Shown here: piece by piece, positions 32,824 through 43,557 of the stretch
How the letters are laid out: each line of letters starts with the position of its first letter
Numbering within the stretch: position 1 is the first letter of the stretch
Assembly (NCBI RefSeq): GCF_904849725.1
Contig: NC_058521.1
Span: 99,434,244 to 99,498,243 of the forward strand
DNA: 64,000 nt
Source: Hordeum vulgare subsp. vulgare
Lineage: Eukaryota; Streptophyta; Magnoliopsida; Poales; Poaceae
Reading direction: 5' to 3'
The notes under the pieces: model-generated
Seen by the model: the letters and a program-made list of their open reading frames with translations, nothing else
Database searches by the model: none
Told to the model about the DNA's origin: nothing
Translations under genes and position numbers: made by a program

Positions 32824-33581
32824 AGGGGCAGCAGCGGAGCGCTGTGGCCTGTGGCTGGTTTCCTGCGCGTGCCCACGTCTAGTGATCGTGGGATCGTGTG
32901 ATGAAGGGAGTGGGGGCTGCTCCTTTCTTTCTTTCTTTCTTTCTATTTCTTTATTGCTAATCAATCGGCAACCTCTAATTAGTCTGGGACTAGGCCACGC
33001 TCTTTCAGCATCTGGACCTGCACACTAACATTGCATACGTGAGTGACTGATGGATGAGACTATGCATGCTCATGTACGTAGCCAACTTATTTGAATGAGC
33101 TAAGCCTTATTAGTTGAAATGGCTAACCAAGTCTTGTTTTCTTCATATGAAAAGATATTCTTTCTATCAGTATTATACGTCAATATTTTGATAATGGTCT
33201 GACATATTTTAATTTAAGTATGTCATCATATCTGACATTGTTTCTTTTACATGGGTAGTGTGACATTTCATGAACAGTGCCGGCATATGTGCCCATTTAG
33301 TATGTAATCCAATACTTTAGTAATATTAATGCTGCCTATGATAATTTGAATTTGTGTCAATCTTAGATTTTCGTCGTCGGTGACACATATGTGTGTATGC
33401 TCATATTTTATAATTTCTTGGCACTTTTCAGTATTCTCGACAATATATCATATGCCTAGTTTTTTACACGGTTGATTACATATTCCTTTTGATTTTTCAT
33501 TTTTGTCGTAAACGGATTTTGGCCGATTTGCATTTATATTTTATGTGTTTTATTTTATCTTGGTCAAAATCCATGTCAACA

Positions 33582-34440
33582 CAGACAAACAACAAAAGAA
33601 AATGACTCTAAATATTTTCAAAACAAGTATCTCAACATTTATTTAGCCGTATTGACATATCACTACACACACACAAACACAAAAGCACACACACACACAT
33701 ACACACACACATCACCCGTCATTTGCGTTCCAGCTGTGTCAGTCAAAGGGACATGATAGACCCTAGGGGCCCACCGATAGGTGTGTTCTCAAAAAACGTA
33801 CAACGGAGTCATGGTCCACACACACAAACACATCATGCATCCTTTCTGTTCTTGTGTTATCAATCAAAGTGATGACACACCCTAGGGCCCATTGATAGGT
33901 GTCGTTGAAAACCTCACAATAGAGGCATGGTCCACAGACACACAAACAACAATAGAAAATCACTCTAAATATTTTCAAAACAATGTCTTGCATTGTGAGT
34001 CAAATGGATGACACACCCTAGGGCCCATTGATAGGTGTGATCAAAAACCGCACAACGAAGGCATGGTCCACGCACACACACAAATATCAAAAGAAAATCA
34101 CTCTAAATATTTTCAATAACAAGGATCTCAAGATTTATTTAGCACAAATAGAAAAATAAAATCACTCTAAATATTTTCAAAACAAGGTCCTACATTTTTA
34201 GTCAAGGGGATGACACACCCTAGGGCCCCTCGATAGGTGTATTTGAAAATGACACAACAGAGGCATGGTCCAAAACACATACGCACACACACATGTACAC
34301 ACACACACAAGCAACAAAAGAAAATCACTCTAAATGTTTTCAAAACAAGGATATCTAGATTTACTAGCCGGATTAACATATCACAACAAACATTTACTGC
34401 TAAATGCTTGTAGTGTTCGTATAACACAACCTAAATGAAT
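33582..34440. repeat. (CA)n-rich tandem repeat array, right part
   Basis: Four imperfect units carry the core ACCCTAGGGCCCATTGATAG (near 33,760, 33,880, 34,014 and 34,216), each followed by GTGGTCCATGCC-type and (CA)n stretches and an AGAAAATCACTCTAAATATT segment. Unit length varies from about 120 to 200 bp. The origin is unknown; it may be the interior of an old transposon. Short open frames here are low-complexity. Confidence 0.75.
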
Positions 34441-34454
34441 GTTGAGATCTAGAA

Positions 34455-34582
34455 ACTTCCCAACTGATTACCCATCCTTGGACTACTACGCCCACATCAG
34501 GCTTAACTTCCAACTTCCGTTTGAATCTGTTAAGGCTGGGAAGCTGAAACTTGCTGATAAGGCCAGTGTCCTAGCATTTATA
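34455..34582 (-). ncRNA. 5S-rRNA-like pol III promoter relic (Cassandra/SINE3-like?)
   Basis: The minus strand contains a good match to the second half of 5S rRNA: AGTTAAGCCTGATGTGGGCG (box A region), AGTAGTCCAAGGATGGGT and TTGGGAAGT (box C region). An upstream TTATAAAT (34,576-34,582) lies about 73 bp from box A, close to the spacing of the plant 5S upstream TATA and internal promoter. The first half of 5S is too diverged to align. Plant Cassandra TRIM retrotransposons carry a 5S-derived domain in their LTRs, and SINE3-type elements use a 5S promoter. Either could be the source; a decayed 5S pseudogene is the third option. It is not a functional 5S gene. Confidence 0.6.
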
Positions 34583-35040
34583 AGGTGTGTCCCCTGATGG
34601 GCACCTCATGGGTCGAGGCGTCCAGCTACGTATCATAGATGTTTCTTGTAGTACTAGAAACCCTATGCGATGTGTCATGACGGCACTGTCGGCGTCTGCG
34701 TGGACTGATGATGAAATCTTGCTCATGCTTGATGGAACGATGTTGCTCTTGCTCTCCAACCTCCTTCATGTCGTCCTCCTCGTTGAGGAGGTTGATGATG
34801 GGGCCGGTGCTTCGGCGGGAAACCGATTTGGGGAGTTGTGGGGACCGATTGTGGGAGTGATGGTAGAAGTGTGTTTGGATATAACACCATTTTAATATAA
34901 AATGGTAACTTATGAAAGAAGGAAACTCGAGCTAGCACGACACATGCACACACCATGCTTACACACGCACGTGCTCAAGACGGGTGTATGGATCTGCTTT
35001 AAATTATTCGCGGTTCATTTGGCCCTTTTATGTACTACAC
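34583..35040. other. Unclassified spacer
   Basis: No recognisable gene. It contains a perfect 9-bp inverted repeat with a 3-nt loop (ACCATTTTA-ATA-TAAAATGGT, 34,886-34,906). Open stretches (34,587-34,895 plus; 34,571-34,759 minus) carry no domain I know. Confidence 0.4.
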
Positions 35041-35418
35041 TAATTAAGGTTTCTAGGCATTTAATGTGCATAATTAAATTTGAACTGAAAGTGCATGCTC
35101 CATGTCACAAAAATGGTTGAACAAACATATTGGTGTCCTTGGGTTCCATGTTTATGTCACATACAATGAACATGAATGGACTACAAACATCTTGGCGTCG
35201 TGACTAGGGCACAAACAATGAAAAACTTGCCTTTTTAAAATCCCCATAAATCAAAAACCCGTATGAAATTCTTGAAACTTACCCCGGTGTCATGACACGA
35301 CACTTATACAACATCGTACATTTTTAACCAATTTTGTACAAGTTTTGGGACATGTCTCTTGCACACCAAAAATTCTGTCAAGAAGCATCGTGGTTTCGAT
35401 ATGGAACATGTCACCTAA
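35041..35418 (+). repeat. Satellite-like unit, left of the solo LTR
   Basis: This is one unit of the family that continues at 38,757, with landmarks CATTTAATGTGCATAATT, GCATGCTCCATG, CTTGAAACTTACCCCGGTGT and GGAACATGTCACC. It is cut at 35,418 by a solo LTR and resumes at 38,752 after the CCTAA duplication. Confidence 0.75.
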
Positions 35419-38400
35419 TGTGGGGACCCCGACTCATAAGTCGTGGTCATCGAATGCACGCGTAGAGTGATTCCAGAGATCAATGCACACTTAACACACA
35501 CAAGCTGAATAACAAGAGTCTTACATCCATACATACCGTCTTATACAAATAGAGACCATTAAGGTCAAGTCTTACATAGAATGGGCCTGGAAGGCCAACA
35601 CACCAAACATAACTAGCAGCAGAAATCTTGAACGAAAGCGTGAACCCATGTCATCTTCCCTAACCCTACACGCATTCTGACTGGGAAGTGTCCTAGTTTG
35701 CATGTTCTTCTCAACCAAACTCTTCATCATACTCATGTTCTTCCATGCCTAGAAAATTAACTAACCAGTGGCAATACAATGAGTACTTTGAATGTACTCG
35801 CAAGCAACACATGTTTGGAACGAGGTAATAACAATGCATGATATAGCACTAACATGTAAGTTGCACAAAGCTAATTTTTTAGTGCAATGACATGATCAGT
35901 ATCTTATGAAAGCATGCATCATGGGGTAACCGATATCCATGTGAACAAGTTACAAATATAAATTTAAATAGGGGGCTGAACAAATCATGTTCACTCATCA
36001 TGTCAAGTCAGCTGACTTGTCTCTAGTATCTCCTTTCTCATACACATGCACACAAAGTTTTTGAAAACATTGGACATAGTTTAAGCAACACGACCCAATT
36101 GTCCTTGACCATGGGCACGTCTATTCGAATAGTTTTATGCTCTACAGAGGTTGCACACTTTACCCACAAGACTCAGGAAACGTCCGTGTCAAGCCGTGAC
36201 TAGCAGTACTGTTCATACCCGAGGTAAGTACTCGAATAGTGCCTTTCACATGATGATACTAATGAAGAGTCTAGTCATTGGCACCCATCCCACATGATGT
36301 ACTTCACAAGTAACAACCATGCAGGGACCAACGGTGTGCTTGATGTGTGTAAAAACAGCCCATAGTCGTCCTTTCCTAGCAAGACCCTCTACCGAGAGTG
36401 ACCACGTCACTCTCGTCACTAGTAATGTTGGCTCTCTGCTAGTAACAGTCACAATAATCAACAAAGCCCCATCAGGTAAGGGGTATCATGGTTGTGCGTG
36501 TAAAGTTGGGACGGTTGACAAGTCTTAAATCTCTCCGTTTTCGAAAAAACTCACACATCTTTCCTCGGTAGGCCACTTCTTTCTCAAGTGGTAACCTAAT
36601 CGCAACACCATCTCCCTCAAGCATTAGTGTCACCCTAAAGGGTTTTCGAAAAAGTTTTTGAAGTATTTCTTTTCCAACACCATGCATTTTCCTATCCCTT
36701 TTCACGTAGCAACTACTAAGCATCCTAACTACTTCCCACACGCACGACCCTCATATGATGGGACGGTCATGCTCAATACAAGTATCAACAAGGAAATATT
36801 AGAGACAACCCACCAAGGTGGTCATCGATTCAATAAGATTCAGATGCAACAAACTAAAGTGTCGTATGACATGTATAAAAGGGGTTTCATAGTCATGGTG
36901 AAAGGGTTGCTTGCGTGGCTCACCAAAATCCTCGGGATCTTCAAACCCTTCTTGTGCAACCTCTGCATCAACAATGCAATCTATTCGTTGTAATATAAGA
37001 GGAAAAAATAAGGCCATGGTAAAAACAGGGAAAATATAACACTCTAAAAAAGGTCAACTCATTTTTGTACAATACTAGGGTGAATATTAGCATTGTGAAA
37101 ATTATTACTTTTTAGTTTTGAAGTATAAAAAGTGGTGAAATGCATTTTAATAAAGAGTTAAAATACTGTAAACAAGGTTTTTAAATAATATAGTGTATAA
37201 AACATTTTCCAAAAATTGCACAAGTGGCATAACAAAATATGTGGTATGTTTACAAGAGTTTACAAATTGGAGTTATTGGATTTGGACATTTATTTTAGGC
37301 TGAGGACTTTTTGGAGTTAATGTCTAAAAATAAAAATAAAAATGGCTACTGTGCCCCTCGGCCAGGACAACCAACCGAGCCAGGCCCAACCATCTAGGTC
37401 GGCCTAGGCGAGTTAGCGCTCCCGCATGCGTGAGGTTCAAACCTGACGAGTGGGGCCCGTGGGTCAGCGAGAGGGGGATTCACATGGAGAGGCATGGGAT
37501 GACGAGTAGGGACCGCATCTTGGGTCCATCATCAACTTCTGGCTAGAGGGGCGGTGAGTTCACCAGTGCCATTGCAAGGTATGATGGTTCAAGATGAGAT
37601 GACGAACGAAGTCAAGGGGCTGCCGCCATTTGTGTGGTGGAGGAAATGGACACCGGGGGGCCCTGGTCACGGGCAATGGATGAGCCGCATTGGATATGCT
37701 CGGGAGGTGGTCGCCGTCGATGTTCCCTGGCTGCTAATGAACGGGGCAGAGTGGGGAGATGATCAGGGATGTGTGGGAGGCTCACAGGAGGAGAAAAGAG
37801 GGCTGAGGAGTGGTTGTACCCGGAGAGCGACACTGGACCCGACACGGTGGTGCTTCCGTCGATCCGGAGCACACATAGCTCAAGGGGAGGCTTGGGTGGT
37901 TCTGGCGCATGATTCAGAAGTGGAGAGGGAGTCCAAAGTGGAGAGAGAGAGCTCGGGGAAGGACTTATATAGAGTCGGGCCAGGGCACCATGGACACTGT
38001 CCGTGGGAGCTGGTTGGGGGTGATGGAGGCCATGGGAGGGCTTAGCTTTATGCGAGGGGTGCTCATGGGAGTGATCTACGACCAGAGGGAGGGAGAGAAA
38101 CAAGCTCTGCCCTTGCGCGTGCAAGGGTGATGGTTGGCCGAGAGGGGCGACGTTGGGTGCAAGACTCAAAGGGGTGAGAGAGACAGAGACAGAGAGAGAG
38201 AGAGAGAGAGAACGGGTGGGGGAGAGATGTAGCTTCCGATACACCGGGGTTTCGTGGACGTCGAGGCGCCTCGACTCGTGCAAGGGGAGGGGATCGAGCG
38301 TGCTGTTGGCCGGCATGATGTTACCCTTTACGCGCTCTGGCGCGGCCACTAGTGTCCATCAGTTTGGGTAAGTATTTTTGATAATAGGATCCAAATAAAA

Positions 38401-38751
38401 TATTTGGGGCAAAATATTTATCCTAAACTGAGGGCTTGTAGTACAAATCTCAACTCACGGGTTTTTGAAAGCTTAAAATAAATAGATACCTTTTGGTCAA
38501 AGTAATATTTTTTAAAAATAATTTTTAGATCCTATGCACATTGCATGATCATTGGGAAAGGCTTTAGAGCAAGAAGATGAGTTTAGAGAGAAGGAGAATT
38601 GCTTTTGTGAATGAAAACCCAAATAAGCAAACAAGCACATAGCAACCAATTCAATCATCACATGCACACAAAAAGATTTATATGGTTCCAAATTTTATAA
38701 AATCACATTGTGTCAAAGTGGTACAAACATAGGGTGTGGCACCTACGTGCA
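35419..38751 (-). mobile_element. Solo LTR, 3.33 kb
   Basis: The plus-strand sequence begins TGTGGGGACCCC and ends CACCTACGTGCA, and both sides carry the 5-bp duplication CCTAA (35,414-35,418 and 38,752-38,756). There is no internal region and no primer site, so this is a solo LTR left by LTR-LTR recombination. Orientation is inferred as minus. Its sense 3' end GAGTCGGGGTCCCCACA resembles the GAGTCGGGTCGTTACA end of the LTR at 1,968, and a TATA box (CTATATAAG) reads that way at 37,965-37,971. A 245-codon open stretch (37,612-38,349 minus) is Pro/Ser/Leu-rich over a GA/CT microsatellite and is not taken as a gene. Confidence 0.85.
37965..37971 (-). promoter_or_regulatory. TATA box in the solo LTR
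   Basis: The minus strand reads GACTCTATATAAGTCC in a CT-rich context. It is the only strong TATA box in this orientation; a plus-strand TATAAAAGG also occurs near 36,872. Confidence 0.45.
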
Positions 38752-38756
38752 CCTAA

Positions 38757-39990
38757 CGACATTCAATACCTCTTATTGGCTTAATTTTTTTCTGCATGCA
38801 ACATAGACTAATGCAAGTGAAGTGCTAAAATGTGGAATTATTCTGGGCTCGTTTGGCGTCCTTTATACATTAATTGAGTTTTTCTAGCCATTTAATGTGC
38901 ACAATTCAAATTTCAAATACAACAAGCACATGCGCCAAGGCCCCAAAATTGGTTAGAAAATCACTTTTATGCCATTGGGTCCCTTTTTAGGTCACATGCA
39001 TTGATTACAAACCTCTCGTCATCGTGACTAGGCCCCAAACATTGAGAAAATATGCATTTAAATCCCAATAAATCTAAAATTCGTCTGAAATTCTTGAAAC
39101 TTACCTCCATGTCTTGACATGACACTTATACGACATAGCATTTTTTTTATCAATTTGAGACAAATTTTGGGACAAACCTCTTACAAATCGGAGCTTCCCA
39201 TGGGAAGCCTCGTGGTTTTGATAGGGAACATGTCACCTTTCTCGTAGAAACGATAATGAATTTTCTAGTCATGCACTTGAAGAACTCAAATTTGATATAC
39301 AACAAGCACGTTCTCGAGGGAACCAAAAATGGATTAAAAACCATTTTGTGGTCCCTATTTAGATCCCATGCACTGAAGTTCAATGACTTACAAACATCTT
39401 GGCATTGTCACTTGGTCGCAAACATTGAGAATATTGGTTTTTAAAACCTCGAGAACCCAATGCTCATATGAAATTCATGAAACTTACCCAATATCACGTC
39501 ACGACACATATATGGCATGTTATTTTTTTTATGAATTTGCGACAAATATTGCGACATGCATCTTCCAAGCCAAAGCTTATGCAAGAAGCTTCATGATTTC
39601 GGTAGAGAACATGCCACCTTTGGTTGCACAACTACATTCAATGCGTCCCTCTAGTTTACTAATGCACCCATTTTTACACATTAATTGAGTTTTCTAGGGA
39701 TTTAATATGCGTAATACAAATTTTGAACTAGAAGCACATGCTCTAGGACACGAAAATTTGTTGGAAAATTATTTTTTTGCCCCTCGGTACTTGCTAAGGT
39801 CCCATGCTATATGAATGAATTAGAAACATTTAGGCATGATAGCTTGTGGAACTGCAATCATTGATAATCTTGGGTTTTGAATTCCCGTAAATATAAAAGT
39901 GAAAACATAGAGGTTCACACAATAACAGACAACACGGACATTTTGGAACAAATAATTGCCACATCATTGTCACAAATGGTTGCATTAGAT
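38757..39990 (+). repeat. Satellite-like tandem array (380-430 bp units)
   Basis: The array continues with about three diverged units. The landmark GCACATGC-type motif recurs at 38,926, 39,306 and 39,733 (35,091 in the split unit), giving spacings of 380 and 427. Other shared landmarks are the CATTTAATGTGCA region, ACAAACATCT.GGCAT, ATATGAAATTC.TGAAACTTAC, GACACATATA.GGCAT and AAGCTT..CAAGAAGC. Units differ strongly from each other, so the array is old. I do not know the family name. Confidence 0.75.
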
Positions 39991-40642
39991 TAATCATGTG
40001 CGTTGTGATAATAATTTATTTGGTGCCACGCGCCCAACTTCTTTTTTACTTGATACGGGTGTCGCGCGAGCAACTGTTTGATGACATGATGTGTGCGAGC
40101 TTTCCGTCACGCAGGCTAAATGGGACGAGTGAGAGCTGATCGCTGCGTAGGCTCGATGGGACGTGTGAGAGCTCTCCGCCACACATGGTCGACGGGATGC
40201 ATGAGATCAATCTACTGCGCAGGCTCATTGGGAAGTGATATTTTGACATCCACCCTCACTTGACTCGGTCCCAACTTCTGAATTAATGGCATCAGACCCG
40301 CTATTTATCATGCGATTAGTGCACCTAGACAGAAGGACTAGTTTGCTTGTTTTCCATTTGCCCTGCTCAACGTAACCATTGTTTTGTTTGTGCCTCATTG
40401 GGAACTTGACTTTTTGTCTGTTTTTGACTTGTATACATGTACCTACGAACGAAATAATATAACAAAAAATTCACACCAGCAAAGGATAATGATTCTCTTA
40501 CATATCCAGTATAATAAAAGTGCCACATGCGGCAATTCCCCAAAGACAGAGGGGCAAAAGAACTAGGAAGAGGCTAAAGAAGGAAGAAACAAACAACGAT
40601 CTGGGCGGCCGGTATCTAATTCCTGATGGATTGTTGGGCGCA
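39991..40642. other. Probable CACTA interior with short tandem repeat
   Basis: No gene is seen. At about 40,088-40,235 a roughly 36-40 bp unit (AGGCT..ATGGGACG.GTGAGAGCT) is repeated about four times with decay. The rest is unclassified; its assignment to a CACTA element rests only on the CACTA-type terminus at 42,575. Confidence 0.4.
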
Positions 40643-41314
40643 TCATTCCTCAATCTCCTTCTTCATGGTCTCCACGACCTCCATCTCCTTTTGCCTCTCC
40701 TCCAACATCTTCTGCATTGCAGCCATGGCGCAACATTTTTGCTCGAGAGCGTCGATGCTCCCCGTCATGTACACATGAAGTTCCTTGACATGCGCAAAAA
40801 ATTCCTTCACCAGCCCATTGCGCTCGATGTGGAGCTTCGCCAAGTCTTCCAAAAGTTCATCGGCGAGTTCTTTCAACCTCCCCTTCAAGGGACTTTTCTT
40901 GTCGAGAAGTTTCTTCCAGACGGCGTTCTGCTCCATAAGTTTCACCACAAGGCTGGTCGCCTTGTCAACCGAGGCGTCACTCTTCTCTAACAACTTCACC
41001 AAGGCATTGATCACTGCCTCCTTCTTATCGAGCTCAGTGCGCATGTCATCGGTGGCTGAGGAATTCAACACTACCAGCTCGTCTAGTTTGCCTCCAAGGA
41101 GAATGCACATGTGATTGAGAGTCGTTGTTTCTCTCCAAAATATCCTCTTAGGGGTCCGAGGAGCTGCCAGACATCTCTGCTACGGCAAACGAGGTGTGGC
41201 TAGAGTTCTCTGGCGCTTCCCCTACACGGCGGCGAGACCTGTGTGTTGCTGCTGCGGCCCTGGTCTTCCTTCCCTAGTTATACCTCGACCCAGAACCACC
41301 ACTACCAGCCATGG
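40643..41314 (-). pseudogene. Coiled-coil protein relic, likely transposon-encoded
   Basis: On the minus strand an ATG at 41,314 (MAGSGGSGSRYN) opens a frame with stops after about 12 and 55 codons, followed by an open stretch to 40,643. The last 155 residues are highly charged and heptad-rich, e.g. LDKKEAVINALVKLLEKS and LKELADELLEDLAKLHIE, predicting a long coiled coil; the N-terminal part is basic (THRSRRRVG). A TATA-like GGATATAAAAAC lies near 41,400. I recall similar proteins in Triticeae repeats but cannot name the family. It may be an accessory ORF of the CACTA element ending at 42,575, or a captured or retroposed host gene. In-frame stops make it a pseudogene. Confidence 0.5.
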
Positions 41315-41414
41315 CAGATGGAAGAAGGAACGATTAACAAGAAATGCCTGTTTTTGGCGATGGAGAGAGGAATGTTCCGTAATTTTTTAGTAGGTGTTTT
41401 TATATCCTACTACT

Positions 41415-41940
41415 AAACAACTCCTAAGTGGGAACAAGTTTAGGTTTGGTAGGTTTGAACTAATTTTGAATAAATTCAAGCATGGTAATTTGGAATGTGA
41501 TGGGAAACAAGCTCGAAATTTATAGATGGTTTTGGTTCCCAAGACCAAAACGCTTTATGGTTTTCAGAAACTGTGTCGTATGGCGTACTTGGGCCCGTGT
41601 TCTCGGATAAGTGTACGTGTCTACCCACTATCACACGCGATCAACCCATCCTTATTGCCTTATGGATGGGCCGGAACACTTCTCATGGGTGCTAGTGGAT
41701 GGTTAATAAGAAGTGCTGCCCTTCCGAGTGATCCATGGTGTACAGGTGCTAAGCATAACACATATAAGTAAAAAATTGACATGGCACAACAATAAGGAGG
41801 AGAGAGGGCACTTTGGGCACCAACATAGCATGGATCTGCATTTAATTAACCTAACTAAATAATTCCTACCAAAAGCTTGAGTACTATTGCATTGGTTATG
41901 CGTCTTGTATTTGTAAGCATATATATTGCAAAATTGTTTC
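41415..41940. other. Unclassified interior sequence
   Basis: No recognisable coding region or repeat structure. It lies between the coiled-coil relic and the 84-bp repeats. Confidence 0.35.
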
Positions 41941-41944
41941 TGTT

Positions 41945-42400
41945 ATTTCGGCTAATCGCATAAAGTTTATCGAGTCACCTGTATGTTGTATGTCACACAC
42001 ATATTGATCTCATCAAAGTTTTTTTTTGACCCTTAGCAAACAGTTCATCTTGGCAACATGTTTGTCGTGTATAGCACACATATATGGTTGGGTGATCGTT
42101 TGTGTTATTTTATGTCATTGCAAACAGTTTATCCAGGTGAACTATATACTATAGATCGTCCACACTTGTATTATGTTAAATGTTTGTGTTATTTTATGTC
42201 ATCGCAAACAATTTATCTGGGTGAACTGTATGACGTACATCACACATACTTCTATTATGTTAACCATGTGTGTTTTTTATGTCACCGCAAATAGTTTATT
42301 CAGGTGAACTATACGTTGTACATCGCACAAACTTGTATTATGTTAACCGTTTGCGTTATTTTGTCCCATCACAAACAGTATGAGCGGGTCAACTATCTGC
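41945..42400 (+). repeat. 84-bp tandem (subterminal) repeats
   Basis: The core GCAAACAGTTTATCCAGGTG + AAC recurs near 42,120, 42,203, 42,287 and (degenerate) 42,371, with weaker copies before 42,060. Each unit continues ...GTACATCGCACACACTTGTA, TTATGTTAACCGTTTG, TTATTTTATGTCATC. Spacing is 83-84 bp. Their position just inside a CACTA-type terminus fits subterminal transposase-binding repeats. Confidence 0.7.
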
Positions 42401-42558
42401 CGTAGATTGCACATGCAACTATTTTATGATCGTATTTGATGGATCCGCCATTGCACACCATTCACATTATTGGAGACAGAGCTTGATGTATACTATTTGT
42501 GATTCATTCATCACACAGAGTTTCTTCGAAGGTTCTATGATTGGCGTGTCATCTTTGG

Positions 42559-42575
42559 ACCATCCTGCGGTAGTG
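42559..42575 (-). mobile_element. CACTA-type terminus
   Basis: The minus strand from 42,575 reads CACTACCGCAGGATGG, the start of a CACTA terminal inverted repeat. To its right the LTR of element C begins abruptly in mid-LTR, so the CACTA element inserted there. The opposite terminus was not found. Confidence 0.6.
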
Positions 42576-43452
42576 ATTGGTACCTTGGGGTTTCTAATAG
42601 TGTTGATTACATCTTGTAGTTGATGTTAGTTGGTTTACTTGGTGGAAGATGAGAAGTTTAGATCCTCAATTATATTCATTATACCTCTGATGTTGAAAAT
42701 GGTGATGATTTTTGAGTAGTTACTTTTGTTCTCGAGGAATGAGGTAAGGATTGTTATAAGTAATCATGTGAAATTGGTATTCATTTGATATGTCGACGAT
42801 ATGTATGTTGTTGCTTCCTTTAGTGGTGTCATGTGAACATCGAATACATGAAACTTCACCATATTTGGGCCTCAGGGAAGGCATTGTGGAGTAATAAGTA
42901 CATGATGAGTTGCTAGAGTGGTAGAATCTTAAACCCTAGTTTATGCGTTATTCCGTAAGGGGTTGATTTGGATCCACATGTTTCATGCTATGGTTAGATT
43001 TATCTTAATTGTTCTTTCGTAGTTGTGGATGCTTGCGAGAGGGGGTAATCTTAAGTGGGTTGCTTGTTCAAGTAAGAACATCACCCAAGCACAAGTCCAC
43101 CCACATATCAAATTATCAAAGTAACGAACATGAGTCAACTCAACATGATGAACGTGACTAGACGACAATTCCCATGTGTCCTCGAGAGCGTTGTACTTTA
43201 CATAAGAGAACTTTTAGGCTTGTCCTTTTCTATAAAAAGGATTGGGCCACCTTAGTGCACGTTTTCTACTATTTTTACTCGTTACTTATTACGAATTATC
43301 TTGCTATGAAACTATGTATCGCTCCTACTTAAAGCACTTGCATAAATTACCTTATTGAAAACCGCTTGTCATTTCCTTCTGCTCCTCGTTGGGTTTGACA
43401 CTCTTACTTATCAAAAGTACCATGATTGATCCCCTATAGTTGTGGGTCATCA
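42576..43452 (+). repeat. 5' LTR of element C (5'-truncated)
   Basis: This is the downstream 0.88 kb of an LTR matching the sense strand of 15,414-16,250, e.g. TAGTGTTGATTACATCTTGT, CTAGAGTGGTAGAATCTTAA and the terminal GTGGGTCATCA. The upstream half is missing at the CACTA junction. Confidence 0.75.
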
Positions 43453-43463
43453 AGACTCTTTTC

Positions 43464-43480
43464 TGGCATATTTTACGGGG
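43464..43480 (+). other. Degenerate tRNA-Asp primer-binding site
   Basis: TGGCATATTTTACGGGG stands where TGGCGCCGTTGCCGGGG is expected. It is degraded at several CG/GC positions and supports long inactivity. Confidence 0.7.
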
Positions 43481-43557
43481 AGTGGAGGGCCTTTGTCAAG
43501 TGGAACTTGGTAATGAAATATTTAGGTACATGCTGAAATTTACTGTTGCTTGTTACT

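Larger units (their letters stand above)
17520..33581 (-). mobile_element. Tat-lineage LTR retrotransposon, nearly complete and young
   Basis: This 16.1-kb minus-strand Ty3/gypsy element has its 5' LTR at 33,581-30,600, then primer-binding site, an extra ORF, gag-protease, RT, RNase H, a second RNase H, integrase, a long tandem-repeat 3' UTR, a purine tract, and the 3' LTR at 20,469-17,520. Two RNase H domains, an ORF before gag and a repeat-filled 3' UTR are hallmarks of the Tat/Ogre lineage. The LTRs are nearly identical (about 8 differences in the first 800 bp compared by eye, fewer after), so insertion was recent. I could not find a clean target duplication: the left end continues into a copy of the primer-binding site. 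Confidence 0.9.
30600..33581 (-). repeat. 5' LTR of the Tat element
   Basis: This 2,982-bp copy of 17,520-20,469 is offset by 13,080 over most of its length. It carries the same 198-bp duplication (31,011-31,380) and hairpin array, plus one extra 27-28 bp GC-rich unit near 32,597-32,625. As the 5' LTR it should drive the element RNA. Confidence 0.88.

Noticed and set aside
34455..34520. Functional 5S rRNA gene
   Set aside because: The first half is not recognisable and box regions carry substitutions; single copy without a 5S spacer.
34886..34906. Perfect inverted repeat as a MITE or regulatory site
   Set aside because: Only 21 bp, AT-rich, no terminal repeats or duplication around it.
37612..38349. 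245-codon minus-strand open frame
   Set aside because: Pro/Ser/Leu-rich, includes a translated GA/CT microsatellite, lies wholly in a solo LTR and has no domain.
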